Part shown: one piece after another, positions 17,053 through 26,144 of the stretch | How positions within the stretch are numbered: the stretch's first letter is position 1 | Layout of the letters: each line of letters begins with the position of its first letter | Assembly (NCBI RefSeq): GCF_000808015.1 | Contig: NZ_JWHR01000115.1 | Coordinates: 62,001 to 126,000, forward strand | Direction: 5' to 3' | From: Terrisporobacter othiniensis | GTDB lineage: Bacteria > Bacillota > Clostridia > Peptostreptococcales > Peptostreptococcaceae | DNA: 64,000 bases | The notes under the pieces: generated by a model | Seen by the model: the letters and a program-made list of their open reading frames with translations, nothing else | Databases searched by the model: none | What the model was told of the DNA's origin: nothing | Program-made: the position numbers and the translations under genes

Positions 17053-18762
17053 ATGTTAAAGGGAATAGGAGCATCTCCAGGGATTGTATTGGGGAAAGCA
17101 TTAGTAATTGAGGATACAGAATTAGTAATAGAAAGAAAATCGATAACTGATTGTGAGGCAGAAGTAGCAAAATTAAGATCTGCAGTTGAAGTTTCAAAAG
17201 AAGAATTAACAAAGGTTAAGGAAAAGGCTTTAGCAGAACTTGGTGAGCATGAAGCTGAAATATTTGAAGCACACTTATTAGTATTGGAAGATCCAGAACT
17301 AGTAGAATCTGCTGTTAGCAAAATAAACGATGAAAAAGTTAATGCAGATTTTGCATTAAATGAAATAAAAGAAATGTTCGTAGCTATGTTTGAATCTATG
17401 GACAATGAATATATGAGAGAAAGAGCTGCTGATATAAAAGACGTAACAAATAGAGTGCTTAGACATATATTAGATGTAAAAGTTGTAGATTTAGCTGACT
17501 TAGCTGAAGAAGTAGTACTAGTTGCTCATGACTTAACACCATCTGATACAGCAACAATGGACAAGAAAAAAGTTTTAGGTTTCTTAACAGATATAGGTGG
17601 AAGAACTTCTCATACTGCTATAATGTCTAGAACATTAGAAATAGCTGCTATAGTTGGTTTAAGTGATGCTACTAAAGAAATCAAAGATGGTGATTTTGTA
17701 GCATTTAATGGAGATACTGGTGAAGTTATAATAAATCCAGATGAAGAAACTATAGCTACATATAGAAAATTAAAAACTGATTTTGAAGAATACAAAAAGG
17801 CTTTAGAATTGTTAAAAGGGCAAGCAACTGTAACTACTGACGGAAGACATGTGGAACTTGCAGGTAACATAGGTACTCCAGGAGATGTAGACGGTCTAAT
17901 AAAGAATGATGCTGAAGGTGTAGGACTTTATAGAACAGAATTCTTATATATGGATAGAAGTGATTTCCCAAGTGAAGAAGAGCAATACAATGCTTACAAA
18001 GCAGTACTTGAAGGAATGGATGGAAAACCAATAGTTATAAGAACTCTTGATATAGGTGGAGATAAGAAATTAGATTATCTACCAATGGATGAAGAAATGA
18101 ATCCATTCTTAGGATACAGAGCGATAAGACTTTGCCTAGATAGAAAAGAAATATTTGTAACTCAACTTAGAGCTTTATATAGAGCTAGTGTTCATGGAAA
18201 ATTAAGAATAATGTTCCCAATGATATCTTCATTAGAAGAATTATTACAAGCTAAAGAAGTTTGTAAAGAAGTTAAAGCACAGTTAAAAGCTGAAAATATA
18301 GCTTATTCTGATGAAGTAGAAGTTGGTATGATGATAGAAGTTCCATCTGCTGCAGTAATATCAGATGTTCTTGCTAAGCATGTTGATTTCTTCTCAATAG
18401 GAACTAATGACTTAATTCAATATACTTGTGCAGTTGATAGAATGAATCAAAAAATAAGCTACTTATATAACCAATTTAATCCAGCTGTACTTAGACTTAT
18501 AAAAATGGTTATAGATAATGCACACAAAGAAGGCAAATGGGCTGGAATGTGTGGAGAATCTGCAGGGGATCAATTAATGATACCAATATTACTTGGATTT
18601 GGATTAGATGAATTCTCAATGAGTCCAATATCAATATTACCTGCTAGAAAATTAATAAATTCAGTAAGCTTTGAAGAAATGAAAGAATTCTCAGAGGAAA
18701 TATTATCTCTAGGGACTGCAGAAGAAATAAAAGCTTATGTAAAAAAAACTTTTAATAAATAA
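17053..18762 (+). CDS. ptsI: PTS Enzyme I (phosphoenolpyruvate-protein phosphotransferase)
   Basis: A 569-residue cytoplasmic enzyme that moves phosphate from PEP to HPr. It has an N-terminal HPr-binding helical domain, the phospho-histidine in GGRTSHTAIMSR (about 189), and a C-terminal PEP-binding TIM barrel with LYRTEFLYMDR, RTLDIGGDK, FSIGTNDLIQY and the catalytic Cys in GMCGESAG (about 502). Full length for the family. Start ATG behind AGGAGGAG, same strand as ptsH. Confidence 0.96.
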   Translation: MLKGIGASPGIVLGKALVIEDTELVIERKSITDCEAEVAKLRSAVEVSKEELTKVKEKALAELGEHEAEIFEAHLLVLEDPELVESAVSKINDEKVNADFALNEIKEMFVAMFESMDNEYMRERAADIKDVTNRVLRHILDVKVVDLADLAEEVVLVAHDLTPSDTATMDKKKVLGFLTDIGGRTSHTAIMSRTLEIAAIVGLSDATKEIKDGDFVAFNGDTGEVIINPDEETIATYRKLKTDFEEYKKALELLKGQATVTTDGRHVELAGNIGTPGDVDGLIKNDAEGVGLYRTEFLYMDRSDFPSEEEQYNAYKAVLEGMDGKPIVIRTLDIGGDKKLDYLPMDEEMNPFLGYRAIRLCLDRKEIFVTQLRALYRASVHGKLRIMFPMISSLEELLQAKEVCKEVKAQLKAENIAYSDEVEVGMMIEVPSAAVISDVLAKHVDFFSIGTNDLIQYTCAVDRMNQKISYLYNQFNPAVLRLIKMVIDNAHKEGKWAGMCGESAGDQLMIPILLGFGLDEFSMSPISILPARKLINSVSFEEMKEFSEEILSLGTAEEIKAYVKKTFNK

Positions 18763-18783
18763 TTAACTTAAATGATATAAAGT

Positions 18784-18812
18784 AAGCTATCTTGCAAAAG
18801 ATAGCTTTTTTT
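18784..18812 (+). terminator. ptsI terminator
   Basis: The stem AAGCTATCTT / AAGATAGCTT is followed by a T-run. Confidence 0.85.
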
Positions 18813-18860
18813 ACATAATTTATATTTATTAACTATAATATAGATGAATTTGGAGGATAT

Positions 18861-19727
18861 ATGTATATTTTAGAAAATGAGGATCTAATAATAGAGAGTA
18901 AAAGTAGTGGAGCGGAATTAACAAGAATATATTCGAAGAAGTATAACAAAGAAGTTCTTTGGAATGGAGACAAGAAATATTGGGGGAGGCAGTCACCGAT
19001 ACTTTTTCCTATTGTAGGACGATTAAAGGAAAATGAAACTCTAATAGAAGATAAAATATATAATATTAATCAACATGGATTTGCTAGAGATATGGATTTT
19101 GACTTAATTAGTATAGATAAAAAGTCTATAACGTATAAGTTAACTTCAGATGAGAAGAGTAGAGAAATATATCCATATAATTTTAATCTTTTTATCTCAT
19201 ACACAATAATCGATGAAAAAGTTAAGATTACTTGGAAAGTTGAAAATATAGACTCGCAAGAAATATATTTTTCAATAGGAGGGCATCCAGCTTTTAATAT
19301 TTCATCACCAGAGAACTTAATTGATTATTATATTGAATTTAAGTGTAGAAAGAATGTGAATAAAATTAATTTAGAGGGCCCTTATTATGGTGAAATAGAG
19401 GAAATAGAATCTTTGCCTATATTGGAGCTGAATTCTAGCGTATTTGAAAATGATGCTATAATTTATACGAATATAGATAAAGTTTCATTAAAATCAAGCA
19501 AAGAAGAATTCTATATTAATATAAATATTAAAGATTTTCCGTTGGTAGGGATATGGACTCCATATTATAAAGATACGAATAGTACAGCACCATTTATTTG
19601 TATAGAACCTTGGTATGGATTAGCTGATAGTGTTGACTCTAATAAGATATATAAAAATAAAAAATATATTAATAAGTTAAATATTGGAGAGAGTTTTGAA
19701 GTTAGTTATGATATTGAAATAAAGTAG
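18861..19727 (+). CDS. Aldose 1-epimerase family protein (LacX-like)
   Basis: A 288-residue galactose-mutarotase-like beta-sandwich protein. It shows the early GAELTRIYSKKY strand, LFPIVGRL, NQHGFARD with the family's catalytic-type His, and IGGHPAFN. These place it in the LacX/YeaD-like subgroup that interconverts sugar anomers, often hexose phosphates. Start ATG after TGGAGGAT. It is a monocistronic gene after ptsI, consistent with sugar metabolism but without direct evidence of substrate. Confidence 0.83.
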   Translation: MYILENEDLIIESKSSGAELTRIYSKKYNKEVLWNGDKKYWGRQSPILFPIVGRLKENETLIEDKIYNINQHGFARDMDFDLISIDKKSITYKLTSDEKSREIYPYNFNLFISYTIIDEKVKITWKVENIDSQEIYFSIGGHPAFNISSPENLIDYYIEFKCRKNVNKINLEGPYYGEIEEIESLPILELNSSVFENDAIIYTNIDKVSLKSSKEEFYININIKDFPLVGIWTPYYKDTNSTAPFICIEPWYGLADSVDSNKIYKNKKYINKLNIGESFEVSYDIEIK

Positions 19728-19796
19728 ATAAAATAAGTTTTATTGTTGTATACTAAAATATTAATTAATTTATTTATACAAAGGAGATATGTGTAA

Positions 19797-20474
19797 ATGA
19801 GTGTATATGGAAATTTACAAAAAATAAGAAATGGAAAAAGAACGTATGCCATAACACCACATATTCCAGGTGGCTTTATTCTTCCCGATGATTTAATAAA
19901 AATAGGAGAAGTGGCTAAAAAATATAAAGGTGTTTTAAAGCTAACTTCTGGTCAAAGAATTTTAATTACAAATTTGAAACAAGAAGATTTACCTGCAATA
20001 TGGGAAGAGTTAGGTATGGAGCCAGCTGTAAAGGTGCAAAATTCACTTAAAAATGTAGAAATATGCCCAGCAAATTATTGCAAACGATCAAAATACCCTA
20101 CTATTGGTATTGGAATGAAACTTAGTAAAAAATTTCATGGCATGGAACTTCCTTGCAGAACTAAAATAGGAGTGGCAGGATGTAAAAATGCATGTACTAG
20201 TGTATATTCTAAAGATATAGGAGTAATGGTTGATTTAGATAGTACTTTTTATATTACTGTTGGTGGTAGTGCTGGATATTATCCAAGAAGTGCAGATTTA
20301 GTTACTAGAGGCTTAAGTGAAGAGGGAGCATTTAATTTAGTTAAAACTATACTTTATTATTATAAAAATACAGCTAATCCAGGTGAAAAATTAGGCGATT
20401 TTATAGATCGAATAAGTATAGAGACTTTTAGAGAAGAAGTTCTTAATCTAGCTAACTTAGAGCTTAAATTGTAA
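19797..20474 (+). CDS. Nitrite/sulfite reductase-like half-protein
   Basis: A 225-residue protein carrying one ferredoxin-like half domain and one siroheme/4Fe-4S half domain of the nitrite/sulfite reductase family. The half domain GGFILPDDLIKIGEVAKKY is followed by SGQRILITNL and cysteines C90, C95, C120, C129 and C133 (CPANYC, then GCKNAC). A full reductase has two such halves, so this is a small stand-alone form related to NAD(P)H-nitrite-reductase C-terminal fragments. No electron donor gene is adjacent; electron acceptor and substrate are unknown. Start ATG 19797 follows AAAGGAGAT. Confidence 0.75.
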   Translation: MSVYGNLQKIRNGKRTYAITPHIPGGFILPDDLIKIGEVAKKYKGVLKLTSGQRILITNLKQEDLPAIWEELGMEPAVKVQNSLKNVEICPANYCKRSKYPTIGIGMKLSKKFHGMELPCRTKIGVAGCKNACTSVYSKDIGVMVDLDSTFYITVGGSAGYYPRSADLVTRGLSEEGAFNLVKTILYYYKNTANPGEKLGDFIDRISIETFREEVLNLANLELKL

Positions 20475-20504
20475 TGTAAAATAGTTTGAGATTATAATGA
20501 AAAT

Positions 20505-20566
20505 AAATACTCCTTTATGGCAATGATCAAAATATAAAGTCAATGCCGAAAAGGAGTATTTTTTAT
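20505..20566. terminator. Shared bidirectional terminator
   Basis: The stem AAATACTCCTTT / AAAAGGAGTATT encloses a second small stem (GGCA.TGA / TCA.TGCC). It has A and T runs on both sides and serves the convergent reductase-like and sortase genes. Confidence 0.75.
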
Positions 20567-20577
20567 TAAGTATATAT

Positions 20578-21273
20578 TTATTTTCTTACAGCAAATATAG
20601 CTGTCCTAGCGTTGTCATATTCATAACTACAAGTTGATAAAGTTATTATTTGATCCTTTGAACTTACAATGTCTCTACTATGCATAGATTTGCTTAATAT
20701 TTTATTTAAAAATTTATTAAAATCTTCTTCATCAGTGAAACCAACATCATTATATCCGAAATCTGCATCATAAACACCTATGGCAAAGATTTCATACTCG
20801 TAGGTATCATCATCTGTTTTGAGAGTTATTATTTTATTGTTTTCAAAGAATTCCTTATCTTTAAATTTTTCCATCTGTCCAAACATGGTTGAATTTCTCA
20901 TATGATGACCATAGATAACATTGTTAGAATCTGTCTTAAAATCATTTCTATAGTCTAGAAATATTGAGCCAGCGGGTAAGTAGTTTTTGTTAAAATCATG
21001 ATTTAGGTAAAAATCATTGTCGCTACCTTGAACTACAGGATAATCAATATTGGTACCTTCCACATTGAGCCAAAATTTATAATCAGAGTTTATTGATAAT
21101 AAACTTTTTGTAATATCGTTCATATCTTTTGAATTTTCTTTTCTATCTCTAAGTTGAGAATAAACATTGTCAGCCTTTTTATAATCTCTTAAAGTGGTAT
21201 AAATTTTGTAGCCAGATATACATATTGCGACTATACAAATTAGTGTTAATAAATTAAGAAAGAATTTTTTCAT
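20578..21273 (-). CDS. srtB: Class B sortase
   Basis: A 231-residue membrane-anchored transpeptidase that links secreted proteins to peptidoglycan. An N-terminal membrane anchor (about 4-25) precedes the sortase barrel. Catalytic residues are visible: His in VIYGHHMRNSTMFG, Cys215 in TLSTCSYEYDNA and Arg223 in NARTAIF. The PVVQGSDNDFYL and MHSRDI regions fit class B. Start ATG 21273 follows GGGGAGGTG; the longer in-frame version lacks an SD. No sortase substrate or NEAT gene lies nearby, so it probably acts on substrates encoded elsewhere. Confidence 0.9.
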   Translation of the reverse strand: MKKFFLNLLTLICIVAICISGYKIYTTLRDYKKADNVYSQLRDRKENSKDMNDITKSLLSINSDYKFWLNVEGTNIDYPVVQGSDNDFYLNHDFNKNYLPAGSIFLDYRNDFKTDSNNVIYGHHMRNSTMFGQMEKFKDKEFFENNKIITLKTDDDTYEYEIFAIGVYDADFGYNDVGFTDEEDFNKFLNKILSKSMHSRDIVSSKDQIITLSTCSYEYDNARTAIFAVRK

Positions 21274-21423
21274 TACACCTCCCCTTTCATATATAATTTT
21301 ATACATTATTTTACTAAAAATAAACACAAATTAATTAAAATTGAATGGTATCTGTAATTATTATAAAAAACAATAATAAACTTAAAGTGAGAAATTATTT
21401 AAATTAATACAAAGGAGTAAAAA

Positions 21424-22104
21424 ATGAATAATAGTTTTAATAATAATACTGAATTAAATAATAATGAAAACTCTTACACCATGATAAAGATTATAATTTT
21501 ACTAATTGGATTACAGATAAGTAGAATTATATTAAAACAAGGTGCATTTTTATTTTTATCATACAATAAATTTAATGACACATTTATATCCATGAGTATA
21601 ATGTTTTTCCTTACAATATTTATAATATATAAATCTAAAAAAGAAAATGTTTCGTTAAATATATTTTCTTATATGGAGAATAAAGAATCTAAAATTTATT
21701 ATCTTATTGTGACTAGTGCCTTAGTACTTTTAATTTTTACCTCGCCTTCTTTTTCATCAAAGGCATCTATTGAAACTATTTTACCTTTGCTTTATACAAC
21801 TGTAATGACACCTATATATGAAGAGACTATATTCAGATCTTACATCTGGAAAGTATTGGAAAAAGAAAACATGGATGAAGCAAAAGTATATTTTTTAACT
21901 ACAATATTGTTTTCTATTTATCATATTGGATATATAGATACAATTATTATGACAAGTGGATTTAATCATATGGCATTAATGCTTCTTATTAAATGCTCAT
22001 TAATGTTGAGTTATGGTCTTTTCATAGGCTTTTTTAGATATAAAATAAAAAACTTATATTCTTGCATATTAGTTCATAGCTTTATAAACATATTTTTAAG
22101 ATGA
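21424..22104 (+). CDS. CPBP family intramembrane metalloprotease
   Basis: A 226-residue multi-pass membrane protein of the CAAX-protease/bacteriocin-processing (Abi) family. Motifs in order: EETIFRSYIW (EExxxR, about 138), FSIYHIGY (FxxxH, about 168) and HSFIN near the C-terminus (HxxxN). About six to seven helices. The Asn-rich N-terminus is cytoplasmic-looking. Substrate unknown. Start ATG after AAAGGAG. Confidence 0.82.
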   Translation: MNNSFNNNTELNNNENSYTMIKIIILLIGLQISRIILKQGAFLFLSYNKFNDTFISMSIMFFLTIFIIYKSKKENVSLNIFSYMENKESKIYYLIVTSALVLLIFTSPSFSSKASIETILPLLYTTVMTPIYEETIFRSYIWKVLEKENMDEAKVYFLTTILFSIYHIGYIDTIIMTSGFNHMALMLLIKCSLMLSYGLFIGFFRYKIKNLYSCILVHSFINIFLR

Positions 22105-22191
22105 AAATATTTATAAATTATGGATTCTAAATAGTAATTAAGTACTATAATTAAAATAAGAAAACTAATTACTATGCAATGGAGGGGCAAG

Positions 22192-22830
22192 ATGAAAAAT
22201 ATTTTTAGAGAGCTTAATATAAAAGAAGATTTTTCAGAAGAGGAAGTCAAGGAATCTTATTTCAATTTGATAAAAAAATATTATGATGAGTTAAATGTAG
22301 ATGACTCAGTTTTCTTCCTTGCACAAAAAAGAATAGATAGAGTTAATGAAGCATTTGAAATTATTTCATCCATAAAAGACTTTGATTATTTAGAAAGTAA
22401 ATATGATGTGCTGTATACAATATGTGAAGAATATAAAAAGAAGAAAAATTACAAAAAGGCTTTGTTAATATCCGATGAGCTTATTGATTTTATACCAATT
22501 TTTCCAGATAGTTACTTATTAAAAGCTGATATATTAGTAGAACTAAATGAACATGAAGAAGCTATTAGATATTTTGAAATTGCGGAAGAAATGGAAGAGG
22601 AGGTTAAGAAAGATCAATATATACAATATCTTAAAGCACAAAGCCAGATAGAAGTTAAAAAATATGAAGATGCTATTAAAACGTTAACGAATATTACCAA
22701 ATTGTATGGAGACAATCCTTTTTTCTTTTTTGATATGGCATGTTGTTATGAAGAATTAGGTAATGAAAAAATGTATAAATATTATTGTGCTAAGAGGGAT
22801 AAATATTGGAAAGATCATGGAAATGATTAA
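22192..22830 (+). CDS. Degenerate J-domain plus TPR protein
   Basis: A 212-residue soluble protein. Residues 1-65 look like a DnaJ J-domain (FRELNIKEDF..EEVKESYFNLIKKYYDELN...RVNEAFEII), but the diagnostic HPD is absent (YYDELN in its place), so DnaK stimulation is unlikely. Residues about 75-205 form tetratricopeptide-like helix pairs, for example KALLISDELIDFIP and EAIRYFEIAEEM. It probably acts as a scaffold. Start ATG 22192 follows GGAGGGG; the in-frame ATG 22174 lies before that SD. Confidence 0.7.
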   Translation: MKNIFRELNIKEDFSEEEVKESYFNLIKKYYDELNVDDSVFFLAQKRIDRVNEAFEIISSIKDFDYLESKYDVLYTICEEYKKKKNYKKALLISDELIDFIPIFPDSYLLKADILVELNEHEEAIRYFEIAEEMEEEVKKDQYIQYLKAQSQIEVKKYEDAIKTLTNITKLYGDNPFFFFDMACCYEELGNEKMYKYYCAKRDKYWKDHGND

Positions 22831-22919
22831 GAGGGTATAATCCCTCTTTAATTATGTAAAGAAATAAATTTGTATTTATGATATTATTAATAATAAATGA
22901 CAAATTTAGGGGGACAAAG

Positions 22920-23564
22920 ATGAAATACAAATTATGTTTATTTGATTTTGATTATACTTTGGCGGATACAACGAAGCCCATAGTAGAGTGTTTTAGGCAT
23001 ACTTTTGAAACAATGAATTTGGATGGATTTGATAGGGAAAGGGTTATTAAGACTATAGGGTTGACTTTGGATGATGCCTTTCTAGAATTAACTGGAATAA
23101 ATGATAAAGAGAAGGTTAAAGAGCTTATAGCAATTTATAGGGTTAAATCAGAGGAGACTACAATTCAAAATACTGTTTTATTTGAAGATACTATAGAAAC
23201 ATTAAAAGCTCTTAAGGATAATGGAGTAAAGATTGGGATAGTATCTAGTAGAATGGGAGCTAGAATAGATAAAATACTAGAACATTTAAATTGTAGAAGA
23301 TATGTCGACCATATAATAGGTTATGAAAATGTATTAACTCATAAGCCTAATCCAGAAGGTTTAATTAAAGCCTTAGATTATTTTAATTGCAAAAAAGAAG
23401 AAGTATTATATGTGGGAGATAGCTATATAGATGCTAAGGCAGCCGAAAATGGGCAAATAGATTTTGTTGGAGTCACTACAGGAACTACAACACAAAAGGA
23501 TTTTGAAGAATATAATAATATTAAGATAGTAAATAATTTATCATCTATACTAGATGTTATGTAG
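22920..23564 (+). CDS. HAD family hydrolase, phosphoglycolate phosphatase/PpaX-like
   Basis: A 214-residue haloacid-dehalogenase phosphatase. Motif I is FDFDYTLAD (nucleophile Asp9), motif II IVSSRMG, motif III the Lys in HKPNPEG and motif IV VGDSYIDAKAA. A helical cap at about 15-80 places it in subfamily IA, like Gph and PpaX. Substrate is not determinable. Start ATG 22920 follows TAGGGGGACAA; the longer in-frame start has no SD. Confidence 0.85.
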   Translation: MKYKLCLFDFDYTLADTTKPIVECFRHTFETMNLDGFDRERVIKTIGLTLDDAFLELTGINDKEKVKELIAIYRVKSEETTIQNTVLFEDTIETLKALKDNGVKIGIVSSRMGARIDKILEHLNCRRYVDHIIGYENVLTHKPNPEGLIKALDYFNCKKEEVLYVGDSYIDAKAAENGQIDFVGVTTGTTTQKDFEEYNNIKIVNNLSSILDVM

Positions 23565-23614
23565 TAAATATTATTTATTATTTTAATATTCATTTATAAA
23601 AGTGGGGGATACTT

Positions 23615-24211
23615 ATGAAAGATAAATTTGTAATCACTATTAGTAGAGAATATGGTAGTGGTGGAGGAGAAATAGGAAGAAGGTTAGCTACACATTTTGA
23701 TATACCATGTTATGATAAGGAATTACTAACTATGGTGGCTAAAGAAAGTGGATATTGTAAGGAATATTTTGAAAAGTATGATGAGAAACCATTAAAGGTT
23801 TTAAGTTATTTTGGATTTGATACTTGCTCAAGTACTCTACCTATTAATCACCAATTATTTTTAAAACAATTTAATTTGATACAAAAACTTGCCAGTGAAA
23901 ACTCATGCATATTTGTTGGAAGGGCATCAGATTATGTATTAAAAGAATTTGATAATGTAATTAATGTATTTATTCATGGAGATTTTGAATTTAGAAGAAA
24001 AAGAGCGATAATTGAACATAATGTAAAAGAAGAAATAAGTGCTTCTGTTGTGAAAAAAATAGATAAAGAAAGAGCATCTTATTATAAATACTATACAGAT
24101 TCATACTGGGGAGATGCAAAGAATTATCACATATGCTTAGATACCAGCTTTATGGGAATAGATGAAGCTATAAGAATAATAATAGACTTTATTGAAAAAG
24201 GATACAAATAA
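23615..24211 (+). CDS. Cytidylate kinase-like family protein
   Basis: A 198-residue P-loop protein of the cytidylate-kinase-like group. It begins FVITISREYGSGGGEIGRRLA, in which REYGSGG is the variant Walker A of this family, and continues with YDKELL, VGRASDYVL and RRKRAIIEHN. Many Clostridia carry paralogues whose substrate is unknown, distinct from the housekeeping Cmk. Start ATG after GTGGGGGAT. Confidence 0.83.
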   Translation: MKDKFVITISREYGSGGGEIGRRLATHFDIPCYDKELLTMVAKESGYCKEYFEKYDEKPLKVLSYFGFDTCSSTLPINHQLFLKQFNLIQKLASENSCIFVGRASDYVLKEFDNVINVFIHGDFEFRRKRAIIEHNVKEEISASVVKKIDKERASYYKYYTDSYWGDAKNYHICLDTSFMGIDEAIRIIIDFIEKGYK

Positions 24212-24360
24212 TAAATTTATATTTTTCTTGAAAAATATATTACTATGTATAAAGAATAGATTTTTATAAAATGGTAATTTATTACAACGTTAAAAGAGAA
24301 TTAAAGTATAATAGACTGTAGAGTGCAGATTTTTAACAATAAATTATAAGGAGATAAAAA

Positions 24361-25293
24361 ATGATTTCAACTGTAACTTTGAATGTATCTATTGATAAAG
24401 CATATAAAATAAAAGGTTCTGTAGAGTCTGGGAAAGTAATTAGAGTATTAGAGTGTAATAATACTGCAGGTGGAAAGGGCTTAAATGTTTCGAGGGTAAT
24501 TTCTATTTGTGGAGAAGAAGTTTTAGCCACAGGATTTGTAGGTGGTCATTGTGGAGCATTAGTTGAAGAATTATTGGAAAATGATAACATAAAAAATCAA
24601 TTTACACATGTAAATAGTGAGACAAGAAGTTGTATTAATATATTAGATGAGAATAATATATCGACAGAATTTTTAGAAAAAGGATCTTATGTTAATAAGA
24701 ATGAGATAGATAAATTTATAGAGGACTTTAATAAAATAATAGATAATAGTAATATTATTACTATTTCAGGAAGTGTACCTCAAGGTGTGCCAACTGATAT
24801 TTATGCCACTTTAATAAAAATGATAAAAGCTAAAAATAAAAAAGTTATTTTAGATGCATCGGGTGATTTATTAAAAGAGGGTATAAAAGCTTTACCAACG
24901 ATGATAAAACCTAATAGTGAGGAAATGGAAAATTTATTAGGTATTAGCATTAATAATAGAGAAGAAGTAATTAAAAGTGCTATAAAACTTTATGAAAGTG
25001 GAATAGAATTAGTAGTGGTATCACTTGGAGGTGATGGTGCATTACTAGTTTGTGAAGAAGGGGTTTATCATGGAAAACCACCTAAAATTAAAGTTGTAAA
25101 TACCGTGGGATGTGGAGATTCTATGGTTGCAGCATTTTCAGTGGCCATGGAAAGAGGTTATTCAAATACAGACAGTTTGAAGTATGCCGTATCTATTTCT
25201 GCAGCCAATGCAATGACTTTTTCAACAGGTAATTTCAACTCAAAAGATGCAGATAGTATATTTGAGAATACAATAATTGAAAAAATTTATTAA
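24361..25293 (+). CDS. PfkB family sugar kinase, 1-phosphofructokinase-like
   Basis: A 310-residue ribokinase-family sugar-phosphate kinase. It has the N-terminal TVTLNVSIDKAY, substrate loop NTAGGKGLNVSRV, IKPNSEEMENLLG and the ATP/anion-hole motif NTVGCGDSMVAAF with catalytic Asp near 249. This profile matches FruK, LacC and PfkB, which phosphorylate fructose-1-P or tagatose-6-P. No fructose PTS or lactose genes are adjacent, so the exact substrate is unclear. Start ATG after AAGGAGAT; own terminator follows. Confidence 0.83.
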   Translation: MISTVTLNVSIDKAYKIKGSVESGKVIRVLECNNTAGGKGLNVSRVISICGEEVLATGFVGGHCGALVEELLENDNIKNQFTHVNSETRSCINILDENNISTEFLEKGSYVNKNEIDKFIEDFNKIIDNSNIITISGSVPQGVPTDIYATLIKMIKAKNKKVILDASGDLLKEGIKALPTMIKPNSEEMENLLGISINNREEVIKSAIKLYESGIELVVVSLGGDGALLVCEEGVYHGKPPKIKVVNTVGCGDSMVAAFSVAMERGYSNTDSLKYAVSISAANAMTFSTGNFNSKDADSIFENTIIEKIY

Positions 25294-25338
25294 AAAGATG
25301 TAGATAAGTTTTTATAAAACTTATCTACATCTTTTTTT
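25292..25338 (+). terminator. Terminator of the PfkB-family gene
   Basis: A long perfect stem, AAAAAGATGTAGATAAGTTTT with its complement, is followed by T7. Confidence 0.9.
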
Positions 25339-25448
25339 GCAAATAAAGAATAGCTAATAACGTCACTAAAAGGCAATATAAAGAATAAAGTATTGTAGAG
25401 CTATATTGAATCAAGATAGTAATTAAATATATAGGAGGAAGTAATAAA

Positions 25449-26090
25449 ATGACTATAAAAGATAATTCAACAAATAGTAATTGTGAAGAGTGTAAAAGAT
25501 GTAAAGAACCTTGCCCTTGTGGATGTGAGCGAATATGTATATGTAAATGCGATAAACTATCTTATAACAATAATAATTGTTGTTACCTACACCCAAAAGA
25601 TATATGTATAGCTCAAGTTAACGATCCTAAGCTTTTTCAAATAATAACTAATAATCAAAACTTATATCTTACAGCTATACCTCTTGATATAAATACATCA
25701 TCTTATAAGATTGAATCAAGTGTTATTCAAAGACCAAATGATACATTAGTAATAAATGAATCAGGTGTTTACTCTATATATGCTTCTTTAAGATATAGTT
25801 TTAAGTTCAATGAAAATGCAAAAAAAGGTGATGTACTTAGGGTAGCTTTTAAAATAAATGGAAATGATGAAGAGATTTTTGGAATAGATAATACGATAAC
25901 TGTACCTAATATTGTTGACGGGGAAAGTAAAGAAATAATAAACACAATTCAAGGAAATAAGTTACAGGTTATAGATGAAAATTTACCTTATAGAATCAAT
26001 ATTTCATTGAAAAATTTTGAATTTGATTTAACAGTTTTAAATCAAATAATAATTTCAGATTTAATTTTAATTATTACAAAAATAGTTTAA
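25449..26090 (+). CDS. Cys-rich N-terminal protein with beta-sandwich-like C-terminus
   Basis: A 213-residue protein of unrecognised family. Residues 10-45 hold about a dozen cysteines (CEECKRCKEPCPCGCERICIC), like a metal-binding or cross-linking tail. From about 55 onward the sequence alternates hydrophobic strands and ends with ILIITKIV. It contains NESGVYSIYASLRYSF, which resembles the strand pattern of C1q/TNF-like domains at the tips of spore-surface proteins. A spore-coat or exosporium role is only an inference. Start ATG after AGGAGG. Confidence 0.55.
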   Translation: MTIKDNSTNSNCEECKRCKEPCPCGCERICICKCDKLSYNNNNCCYLHPKDICIAQVNDPKLFQIITNNQNLYLTAIPLDINTSSYKIESSVIQRPNDTLVINESGVYSIYASLRYSFKFNENAKKGDVLRVAFKINGNDEEIFGIDNTITVPNIVDGESKEIINTIQGNKLQVIDENLPYRINISLKNFEFDLTVLNQIIISDLILIITKIV

Positions 26091-26096
26091 ATAAGT

Positions 26097-26131
26097 AAAA
26101 TAAACCGATAAAACTTTATCGGTTTATTTTA
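26097..26131. terminator. Shared bidirectional terminator
   Basis: The stem AATAAACCGATAAA / TTTATCGGTTTATT sits between convergent genes, with A and T runs on each side. Confidence 0.85.
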
Positions 26132-26144
26132 TATTATAATATCT

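Noticed and set aside
25338..25448. Possible riboswitch before the Cys-rich protein
   Set aside because: I looked for c-di-GMP and other known leader motifs and saw neither a conserved core nor a switchable terminator.
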